Positions 57,757 through 64,000 of a DNA stretch of 64,000 nucleotides are shown piece by piece. The notes beneath the pieces were generated by a model. It saw nothing but the letters and a program-made list of their open reading frames with translations. It was not told where the DNA came from and made no database searches. Origin of the DNA: Mesorhizobium_B sp963522145. GTDB taxonomy: Bacteria > Pseudomonadota > Alphaproteobacteria > Rhizobiales > Rhizobiaceae. Location of the stretch: NCBI GenBank assembly GCA_963522145.1, contig CAUQXI010000006.1:1-64000 (forward strand), written 5' to 3'. The position numbers were made by a program, and so were the translations under genes. Every line of letters begins with the position of its first letter. Position 1 is the stretch's first letter.

Positions 57757-58278
57757 TCAATCCACGACCTGCGACCCGATCGACTTAAACATCAGCTTGC
57801 CGACTTCCACCGCCTTCTTACGGGACGGGGCGACGCTGCGGATCGTCAGGCGCCTGCCGTCCTGCCAAAGCACGTAGGTCGAAGAAAACCCCATCGGACC
57901 GAGTCCGGTCTCCGTCACAAAACCGACGGCGCCTTGAAGATTGGCCTCTCTGAGGTCGAAGCACTCCGAGCCCTTCGCCGCGGCGTTCTTGCGGCACAGG
58001 TCGAGCATGGTTGCCGCTGTCGTCGTGCCGCTCCGAATCCGTTGCTCGGTGCCGTCGGAAACCGAGTCCAGCAGCACGTCCGTCGCGGTGAGGTCCGCGC
58101 AATCGCCGCAGGCCAGCGTCAGCCGCTCCGCCGCCTTTCGCACCTGCCAGCCCTCTGCCTCGAGTTTCCCCGTGTCGACGTCGGTTAGGCTCCTCAGCGC
58201 CATAGCGGTTGCCGGCGTACACAGCCCGGCACCGACAAGCGCAGCGGTTGAGATGAGCCATAGAAGGGAGAGGTTCAC
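57757..58278 (-). CDS. Exported cysteine-rich hypothetical protein between purS and purQ
   Basis: A 173-residue protein with an N-terminal signal-like helix (NLSLLWLISTAALVGAG, cleavage near ATAMA). It has several cysteines (LACGDCADL, DLCRKN, SECFDL) that may bind metal or form disulfides. I start it at GTG 58278, which overlaps the purS stop (GTGA); an ATG 57 bp further upstream is the alternative. It is tightly embedded, with purQ starting three bases after it. No family is recognised. Confidence 0.65.
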   Translation of the reverse strand: MNLSLLWLISTAALVGAGLCTPATAMALRSLTDVDTGKLEAEGWQVRKAAERLTLACGDCADLTATDVLLDSVSDGTEQRIRSGTTTAATMLDLCRKNAAAKGSECFDLREANLQGAVGFVTETGLGPMGFSSTYVLWQDGRRLTIRSVAPSRKKAVEVGKLMFKSIGSQVVD

Positions 58279-58517
58279 GATTGGATCTCTACTCGGTAGT
58301 TCTCGATCACCGTGTTTGCGAGCAGCTTTTCGCACATTGCCCTGAGCTCGGCTTCCGCCTTATCGCGGTCGGTCCCATTCAGCTCGACGTCGAACACCTT
58401 GCCCTGACGGACCGAGCCGACGCCTTCAAAGCCTAGCGTCGAAAGGGCGCCCTCGATCGCCTTGCCCTGCGGGTCGAGCACGCCGGTCTTGAGCGTGACG
58501 GTGACACGCGCCTTCAT
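58275..58517 (-). CDS. purS: Phosphoribosylformylglycinamidine synthase subunit PurS
   Basis: An 80-residue structural subunit that links PurL and PurQ. The pattern RVTVTLKTGVLDPQGKAI and VEGALSTLGF-type segment (here EGALSTLGFEGVGSVRQGK) is diagnostic. It lies 39 bp behind purC and is followed by the exported hypothetical gene that overlaps its stop. Confidence 0.95.
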   Translation of the reverse strand: MKARVTVTLKTGVLDPQGKAIEGALSTLGFEGVGSVRQGKVFDVELNGTDRDKAEAELRAMCEKLLANTVIENYRVEIQS

Positions 58518-58556
58518 CGGATCAATGCTCCTTCAAGAGGCTCAAAGCAGCCTGCC

Positions 58557-59351
58557 TCAATGAGGCTTGCCACGGCTCGTATCCTTGCCGGCCACAAGCA
58601 CGGGACCGGCGGGGCGGGGCGGCTCGTTCTCGTTCATGATGCCGAGCCGGCGGGCGACTTCCTGATAGGCCTCGACGAGGCCGCCCATGTCGCGGCGGAA
58701 GCGGTCCTTGTCAAGCTTGTCCTGGGTGTTCACGTCCCACAGGCGGCACGAGTCGGGGGAAATCTCGTCGGCCACCACGATGCGCATCATCTCGCCTTCC
58801 CAGAGACGGCCGCACTCGATCTTGAAATCGACAAGCTGGATGCCGACGCCAAGGAAAAGGCCGGACAGGAAGTCGTTGACGCGGATGGACAGCGCCATGA
58901 TGTCGTCGATCTCCTGCGGCGAGGCCCAGCCGAAGGCGGTGATGTGCTCTTCCGTCACCATCGGGTCGTCGAGCGCGTCGGCCTTGTAGTAGAATTCTAT
59001 GATGGAGCGCGGCAACACCGTGCCTTCCTCAAGCCCCAGCCGCTTGGCGAGACTGCCCGCCGCCACATTGCGCACCACTACCTCGAGCGGGATGATCTCC
59101 ACTTCCTTGATGAGCTGCTCGCGCATGTTGAGGCGGCGGATGAAGTGGGTGGGAATGCCCATCCGGTTCAGATGGGTGAAGATATGCTCGGAGATGCGGT
59201 TGTTGAGCACGCCCTTGCCGTCCACCACCTCGTGCTTCTTGTTGTTGAAGGCGGTGGCGTCGTCCTTGAAGAACTGCACGAGCGTGCCCGGCTCCGGGCC
59301 TTCGTAAAGGATCTTGGCCTTGCCTTCATAGATGCGACGGCGGGTCTTCAT
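58557..59351 (-). CDS. purC: SAICAR synthase PurC
   Basis: A 264-residue enzyme that joins aspartate to CAIR in purine synthesis. The N-terminal IYEGKAKILYEG and KDDATAFNNKKHEV, the IPLEVVVRNVAAGS segment and the catalytic IVVADEISPDSCRLWD are all clear. It heads the run purC-purS-purQ-purL. No riboswitch or PurR-type site is evident in the 281 bp before it. Confidence 0.97.
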   Translation of the reverse strand: MKTRRRIYEGKAKILYEGPEPGTLVQFFKDDATAFNNKKHEVVDGKGVLNNRISEHIFTHLNRMGIPTHFIRRLNMREQLIKEVEIIPLEVVVRNVAAGSLAKRLGLEEGTVLPRSIIEFYYKADALDDPMVTEEHITAFGWASPQEIDDIMALSIRVNDFLSGLFLGVGIQLVDFKIECGRLWEGEMMRIVVADEISPDSCRLWDVNTQDKLDKDRFRRDMGGLVEAYQEVARRLGIMNENEPPRPAGPVLVAGKDTSRGKPH

Positions 59352-59632
59352 GGCAGATCGTTCTCTGGTTGGACGCGCGGAACAGGCTGCGCGCTCTTAA
59401 GATAGGGACGTGCTGGCAGGATAACCGCCCCTTGTCCGGCGCGGCATTCAAAAACGGCAGCACCCATGAATTGTCCCCGTGTTCCTATCCCAATCGTTCT
59501 GCCGCCTCAATCCGCATTTGGCACGCCGACATGTGGTGGCGGTCGCCCATGAGAAGGGTCACGTATTGACCGCGGGCGGGTTTATTTGCTCTTACCCCCA
59601 ACACTGATCCCAAGAGCCTCAGGAGAAACGCC
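59352..59632. other. Divergent spacer between purC and the zeta subunit gene
   Basis: These 281 bp separate the divergent purC and zeta-subunit genes and should hold both promoters. I see no gene, clear palindrome or riboswitch-like conserved core. Confidence 0.4.
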
Positions 59633-59953
59633 GTGACCAGCATGAAGGACCGTCAGGAGGGCTTCGAGCGCAAGTTCGCCATGGACGAGGAACTGCGTTT
59701 CAAGGCGATGGCGCGGCGCAACAAGCTGCTCGGACTTTGGGCGGCCGAAAAGCTCGGCAAGTCGGGCGCGGAAGCGGAAGATTACGCGAAGTCGGTGGTG
59801 CGCGCGGACTTCGAGGAAGCGGGCGACGAGGACGTGTTCCGCAAGGTGATGGCCGATTTGGTCGGCGGCGGTGCGAAGGAAAGCGAAAGCGATCTGCGCC
59901 GCGCAATGGAAGATCTGCTCCATGTGGCCGTCGAACAGGTTCGCGCCGGCTGA
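59633..59953 (+). CDS. F1-ATPase inhibitor zeta subunit (DUF1476)
   Basis: A 106-residue protein of the DUF1476 family, whose Paracoccus member is the zeta subunit that inhibits F1FO-ATPase in alphaproteobacteria. The N-terminal inhibitory segment KDRQEGFERKFAMDEELRFKA and the four-helix pattern with RRNKLLGLWAAEKLG are typical. The GTG at 59633 is preferred, as AGGAG lies seven bases upstream; the ATG nine bases later is the alternative. The ATP synthase genes are not nearby. Confidence 0.9.
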   Translation: MTSMKDRQEGFERKFAMDEELRFKAMARRNKLLGLWAAEKLGKSGAEAEDYAKSVVRADFEEAGDEDVFRKVMADLVGGGAKESESDLRRAMEDLLHVAVEQVRAG

Positions 59954-59980
59954 CGCTTCCGGCGCCGGGGGGGAACCGAG

Positions 59981-60751
59981 ATGTCCCTGGCTTCCAGGCT
60001 CCGCAACGACGAGGTGGTCGTCACCTCCTGGTCCGGCGTGCCCGATCCGCTGATCGTCGAGATCATGGCCGCGCAGGGCTTCGACGCGGTGACGCTCGAC
60101 ATGCAGCATGGCGGCCACCACGAGAACAGCGTGTTGCGCAGCCTTCCGGCCATTCTTCATGCCGGTCGGCATCCCGTGGTGCGCATTCCGGTCGGGCGGT
60201 GGGACATGGCCAGCCGTGCGCTCGACTTCGGCGCCGAAGCGGTGATCGCGCCGATGATCAACTCGCTCGCCGATGCGCGGTGCTTCGCTGCGGCAACCAA
60301 ATATCCGCCGGTCGGCGCGCGATCCTGGGGGCCGACCTATGCGCTGCCGCGGACGAAGCGGCTTCCGGCCGACTATCTGTCCGTCGCGAACGAGGAGACG
60401 GTTTCGTTCGCGATGATCGAGACACGCGCCGCGCTGGATTCGCTTGATGAGATCCTGGCCGAACCGGGGATCGATGCCGTGTTTCTCGGCCCCTCGGATT
60501 TTTCTATCGCATGGACCAATGGCCAGACGGTCAATCCGCTTCTCGAAGACATGATGGAGGCGGTGGCCGATGTGGCCCGGCGCGCGCGGGCGGCCGGGAA
60601 ATTTGCGGGCATCTATGTGATGGATACGGCGCTCGCCGGCCGTTACGCCGCGATGGGCTATCGCTTCTTCGCCCTGGCGAACGAGCAGAACCTGATCCGG
60701 CTCGGCGCGGACACGATCCTCGGCCGCATCAAGGCTTCGCTTCAGGGCTGA
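59981..60751 (+). CDS. HpcH/HpaI family aldolase
   Basis: A 256-residue class II metal-dependent aldolase. The catalytic region VTLDMQHGG and the metal ligands in AMIETRAALDSLDEI and FLGPSDFSIA are present. Family members cleave 4-hydroxy-2-oxo acids into pyruvate or similar and an aldehyde. The substrate is unknown. It starts 27 bp behind the zeta-subunit gene, and its end overlaps the end of the convergent hydrolase gene by ten bases. Confidence 0.88.
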   Translation: MSLASRLRNDEVVVTSWSGVPDPLIVEIMAAQGFDAVTLDMQHGGHHENSVLRSLPAILHAGRHPVVRIPVGRWDMASRALDFGAEAVIAPMINSLADARCFAAATKYPPVGARSWGPTYALPRTKRLPADYLSVANEETVSFAMIETRAALDSLDEILAEPGIDAVFLGPSDFSIAWTNGQTVNPLLEDMMEAVADVARRARAAGKFAGIYVMDTALAGRYAAMGYRFFALANEQNLIRLGADTILGRIKASLQG

Positions 60752-61296
60752 AGGCGCGACAGGAACTGCGCGAAGGCCATCGAGCCTTCCGGCCATGGGC
60801 CGTAGCCTGCTTCCGCGTTCACATGGCCGGCCTCGCCCGCATCGATGAACAGCGACCCCCAGGCGCCTGCGATATCTTCCACCGCCTCGAATGAGGAAAA
60901 GTGGTCGTTGCGGCTCGCCACCACGACCGAGGGGAAGGGCAGCGGCTCGCGCGGGTAGGGTCCGAAGGTCACGAAGTGTCTGGGCCTGATCTCCGGATTC
61001 GCCACGTCGGGCGGGGCGACGAAGAAAGCGCCTGCGATTGGCCGCTTGTAGAGCGGTATCGCATGGACGACGGTCGCCACGCCGAGCGAGTGCGCAACGA
61101 TCACCACCGGCCGCACCGCCTCGTTGACGGCTTTCGCCATCGCGGCCGTCCAGTCCTCACGGAACGGCTTCGACCATTCCGCCTGTTCGACGCGCCGCGC
61201 GGTGGAAAGCCGCGACTGCCAGCGCGTCTGCCAGTGATCCGGACCGGAGTTCTGGTAGCCTGGCACGATCAGGATATCGGCGTCTTTGACCTTCAT
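60742..61296 (-). CDS. RBBP9/YdeN family serine hydrolase
   Basis: A 184-residue alpha/beta hydrolase of the small RBBP9/YdeN type. The nucleophile is in VIVAHSLGVATVVHA; the aspartate lies in VVASRNDHFSSF and the histidine in DAGEAGHVNAEAGYGPWPEG, the hallmark C-terminal motif. The N-terminal ILIVPGYQNSGPDHWQTRWQ is typical. The substrate is unknown. Confidence 0.88.
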   Translation of the reverse strand: MKVKDADILIVPGYQNSGPDHWQTRWQSRLSTARRVEQAEWSKPFREDWTAAMAKAVNEAVRPVVIVAHSLGVATVVHAIPLYKRPIAGAFFVAPPDVANPEIRPRHFVTFGPYPREPLPFPSVVVASRNDHFSSFEAVEDIAGAWGSLFIDAGEAGHVNAEAGYGPWPEGSMAFAQFLSRLQP

Positions 61297-61471
61297 GGCG
61301 GGGATGTAGCTTCCCGCCTCCGGGCTGACAATCGGCTCGTGGATGCTCGCGCGCTATGAACAGCGTGTTCGCTTCTTGCCGGCTTGTGAGGGGGCGCGGC
61401 GGGAACGATCTTCCCGTGCATGATAGTTGAGGCCGCACAGGCCTGAATGTTTCCGCTGAAAGGCCAGAACC

Positions 61472-62284
61472 ATGTCTGCATTGCCGTTTGCCGCCACGAC
61501 ACCCGTTCATGTGGCACGCGTCGGCATAAAGGCGCACGATGCAGAGAAGCTGGCGCGCTTCTATCGCGAGGTTGTCGGCCTTCAGGAGCTTGGCCGAACA
61601 GGCGAAACCATCCGGCTCGGCGCGGGCTCCCGCGAATTAGTGGAGATCGAGGCCTCGCCGGGTGCGCGAGCGGACGATCCGCGCAGTGCCGGGCTGTTCC
61701 ACACAGCCTTTCTGCTGCCTGAGCGCGCGGACCTTGCGCGCTGGCTGCGATTCGCGGCCGAAAAGAAGTTGCCGATCAGCGGTGCGTCGGATCACCTGGT
61801 GAGCGAAGCCATCTATCTCGACGACCCGGAAGGCAACGGTATCGAGATCTATGCCGACCGGCCGCAGGAGCAGTGGCCCTGGAAGGGTTCCGAGGTGGAG
61901 ATGGCGACGCTCCGCCTCGATGCGGAAAGCCTCCTGACTTCCGTGCCGGAAGGCGGTGCCGCCTGGCAGGGCGCTCCGGACAACACCGTGATCGGACACG
62001 TCCACCTGCGCGTGGGTGACGCTGCTCGTGCTGAACACTGGTGGCGTGAGACGTTGGGGCTCCACGCAGTGGCCCATTACGGAAAAGACGCGGTGTTCAT
62101 GTCGAGCGGCGGTTACCACCACCATATCGGCGCGAATACGTGGCGAAGCTCGGGCGCCGGTCCACGCGATCAATCGCGCGCCGGCCTGTCCTGGGTCGAG
62201 CTCAACTCGCGTGACGCCGGCGAGGCGCGGGAACTCAGCGACCCCTGGGGCACCGCGATCCGCGTGGTGCCCGGCTCAGGCTGA
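61472..62284 (+). CDS. VOC family protein (glyoxalase/dioxygenase fold)
   Basis: A 270-residue two-module vicinal oxygen chelate protein, similar to CatE-type dioxygenase-fold proteins. Possible metal ligands are His in FHTAFLLPE, Glu in NGIEIYADRP, His in IGHVHLRV and His in YHHHIGANTW. The substrate is unknown. The start has AAAGG upstream. Its end overlaps the end of purB on the other strand by nine bases. Confidence 0.85.
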   Translation: MSALPFAATTPVHVARVGIKAHDAEKLARFYREVVGLQELGRTGETIRLGAGSRELVEIEASPGARADDPRSAGLFHTAFLLPERADLARWLRFAAEKKLPISGASDHLVSEAIYLDDPEGNGIEIYADRPQEQWPWKGSEVEMATLRLDAESLLTSVPEGGAAWQGAPDNTVIGHVHLRVGDAARAEHWWRETLGLHAVAHYGKDAVFMSSGGYHHHIGANTWRSSGAGPRDQSRAGLSWVELNSRDAGEARELSDPWGTAIRVVPGSG

Positions 62285-63589
62285 CGCGGAACCGAACACG
62301 CGCGAGAAGATCGTGTCCACATGCTTGGTGTGGTAGCCCAGATCGAACTTCTCACGCAGTTCGGCTTCGGGAATCGCCGCGCCTACCTCTTTGTCGGCGA
62401 GGAGTTCCTCCAGGAAATCAGCGCCTTGCTCCCAGACCTTCATGGCGTTGCGCTGTACCAGCCGGTAGGCATCCTCACGGCTCACGCCTGCCTGAGTGAG
62501 GGCAAGCAGCACGCGCTGCGAGTGGATGAGGCCGCGAAAGCGGTTCATGTTGGCGAGCATGTTCTTTGGATAGACCACGAGCTTGTCGATCACGCCTGTG
62601 AGGCGCGCCAGCGCGAAATCGAGCGTGATCGTCGCATCGGGTCCGATCATCCGCTCGACAGAGGAATGCGAGATGTCGCGCTCGTGCCAGAGCGCCACAT
62701 CCTCCATCGCCGGCATCGCAAAGGCGCGGACCATGCGGGCGAGGCCGGTCAGGTTCTCGGTCAGCACGGGGTTGCGCTTGTGAGGCATGGCGGAGGAGCC
62801 CTTCTGGCCGGGCGAGAAATATTCCTCCGCTTCCAGAACCTCCGTGCGCTGAAGGTGGCGGATCTCGGTTGCGAGCCGCTCCACGCATGAGGCGACCACA
62901 CCCAGCGTGGCAAAGAACATCGCGTGGCGATCGCGGGGGATCACCTGGGTGGAGACCGGCTCGGGCTTGAGGCCGAGCTTTTCGGCCACATGCTCTTCCA
63001 CGCGCGGATCGATATTGGCGAAGGTGCCGACCGCGCCGGAGATGGCGCAGGTGGCGATCTCCTCTCGTGCGCGCAGCAGGCGGTCGCGGCAGCGCGCGAA
63101 TTCCGCATAGGCGAGCGCGAGCTTCACGCCGAAGGTGGTCGGCTCGGCATGGATGCCGTGGCTGCGGCCGATGGTGACGGTATCCTTGTGCTCGAAGGCC
63201 CGCCGCTTCAACGCGGCCAGCAGGGCATCGACATCCGCGATGAGGATGTCGCTCGCGCGGGAAAGCTGAACCGCCAGGCAAGTGTCGAGCACATCAGAGG
63301 AGGTCATGCCCTGGTGGACGAAGCGTGCGTCGGGACCGACGAACTCCGCCAACGGGGTGAGAAAGGCGATCACGTCGTGCTTGGTTTCACGCTCGATCTC
63401 GTCGATGCGGGCGACGTCGAACTGCGCGTTGCCGCCTTTCTCCCAGATCGTGGCGGCTGCCTCCTTCGGGATGACGCCAAGCTCGGCCAGGGCGTCCGCG
63501 GCATGTGCCTCGATCTCGAACCAGATGCGGAACCGCGTTTCGGGCGACCAGATGGCCGTCATTTCGGGACGCGAATAGCGCGGGATCAT
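62276..63589 (-). CDS. purB: Adenylosuccinate lyase PurB
   Basis: A 437-residue fumarase-superfamily lyase that acts twice in purine synthesis. The signature SSAMPHKRNP lies at 265-274, and TSSDVLDTCLAVQL and GRSHGIHAEPTTFG hold the catalytic His region. The N-terminus MIPRYSRPEMTAIWSPETRF is typical. It is separated by 2.9 kb and other genes from purC. Confidence 0.97.
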   Translation of the reverse strand: MIPRYSRPEMTAIWSPETRFRIWFEIEAHAADALAELGVIPKEAAATIWEKGGNAQFDVARIDEIERETKHDVIAFLTPLAEFVGPDARFVHQGMTSSDVLDTCLAVQLSRASDILIADVDALLAALKRRAFEHKDTVTIGRSHGIHAEPTTFGVKLALAYAEFARCRDRLLRAREEIATCAISGAVGTFANIDPRVEEHVAEKLGLKPEPVSTQVIPRDRHAMFFATLGVVASCVERLATEIRHLQRTEVLEAEEYFSPGQKGSSAMPHKRNPVLTENLTGLARMVRAFAMPAMEDVALWHERDISHSSVERMIGPDATITLDFALARLTGVIDKLVVYPKNMLANMNRFRGLIHSQRVLLALTQAGVSREDAYRLVQRNAMKVWEQGADFLEELLADKEVGAAIPEAELREKFDLGYHTKHVDTIFSRVFGSASA

Positions 63590-63668
63590 GGGCTGGCTCT
63601 CAGGCGGAAGAAGGTCTGCCGCGCTCTACCAGAGCATAGACGGAGGCTCAACGCGGGAAGTCTCGTCG

Positions 63669-64000
63669 TCAACGCCAATCCGCCCAGGCCGGAAACGCGT
63701 CACCGGGCTCGCCATGTGCGGCGAAGACACCGCGCGCGATGGCACGTGCCATGACGAGGCCGGCCGCGGCGTGAAGCTCCATGCTTTCGCCGAAGTCGGG
63801 TGTCCTGGCGCTCGTGCCGGTCGCCAGACCGAAGACAAGATCGCCATCCGCCTGGGTGTGGGTCGGCCAGATGGCACGCACGAAGCCGTCATGGGCGGCG
63901 GAAGCCAGACGCTTCGCGCCTGTCTTGTCGAGAACGGCATCGGTGGCGACCACGCCGACCGTGGTGTTCGCGAGGCTACCCAGCTCCTCGCGGAACTTAA
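63669..64000 (-). CDS. P1 family (DmpA-like) peptidase, C-terminal part
   Basis: The frame from 64000 to the stop at 63669 reads LGSLANTTVGVVATDAVLDK and continues with AHDGFVRAIWPTHTQADGDLVFGLATG, typical of the C-terminal half of DmpA/BapA-type aminopeptidases. The N-terminal half, including the autoprocessing Gly-Ser site, lies outside the window. These Ntn-fold enzymes cleave beta- or D-amino acid peptides. It lies 79 bp behind purB on the same strand. Confidence 0.8.
   Translation of the reverse strand, partial: KFREELGSLANTTVGVVATDAVLDKTGAKRLASAAHDGFVRAIWPTHTQADGDLVFGLATGTSARTPDFGESMELHAAAGLVMARAIARGVFAAHGEPGDAFPAWADWR

Overview
The window looks like ordinary chromosome of a Hyphomicrobiales (Rhizobiales) alphaproteobacterium, most likely of the Phyllobacteriaceae/Mesorhizobium type. 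The evidence is the high G+C, the AcpXL/LpxXL cluster for very-long-chain lipid A acyl chains, an Lrp-type regulator divergent from a bifunctional putA, a RirA-like Rrf2 regulator, an F1-ATPase zeta subunit (DUF1476), a GAAC-N7-GAAC SOS box before recA, and the purCSQL-bolA-grxD arrangement. The family is an inference. No rRNA, tRNA, CRISPR array, insertion sequence or integrase gene was recognised.

Layout. 1-2495: part of a dipeptide/oligopeptide ABC importer (binding protein, permease, start of a second permease). 2811-3239: L,D-transpeptidase. 3578-8394: lipid A very-long-chain fatty acid operon acpXL, two ketosynthase-like genes, alcohol dehydrogenase, lpxXL. 8485-12552: histidine phosphatase, succinate-semialdehyde dehydrogenase, aldose epimerase, KDG-type kinase. 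12614-16801: proline catabolism (putR/putA). 16804-20052: RirA-like regulator, DUF445 protein, phasin, hydrolase. 20172-24060: form II CoxSLM-type molybdenum hydroxylase. 24143-28050: a loosely packed stretch with an acyltransferase, a Crp/Fnr regulator, two small exported proteins and a dusA scar.

28051-36254: dusA, DUF1289, cobT, sensor kinase, nuclease, GST, UDG-family protein, Lrp regulator, hydroxyisobutyrate-dehydrogenase family enzyme and a polar amino acid ABC importer that continues to 37905 and has no local ATPase gene. 38160-40345: molybdenum cofactor genes mobB, mobA, moaA, whose product the Cox-type enzyme would need. 40529-53365: DUF971, recA, alaS, antiporter, GST, icd, trmJ, murI, rpsD, ttcA, MFS exporter. 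53514-59351: purine operon purC-purS-purQ-purL, interleaved with two exported small proteins, followed by bolA, a small basic protein and grxD, and closed by a clear terminator. 59633-64000: zeta subunit, HpcH/HpaI aldolase, small hydrolase, VOC protein, purB and the C-terminal part of a P1 (DmpA-like) peptidase.

The most interesting points are: (i) a 28-bp near-perfect repeat of the dusA 5' end about 0.9 kb upstream of intact dusA, the expected footprint of a lost dusA-integrating element; (ii) a ketosynthase in the AcpXL operon that lacks the catalytic Cys, first His and Lys and sits beside a complete ketosynthase, resembling the alpha/chain-length-factor pairs of type II polyketide synthases, in an operon that also lacks fabZ; and (iii) identical GTGGGCCCAC palindromes in two promoter regions around the Crp/Fnr gene.
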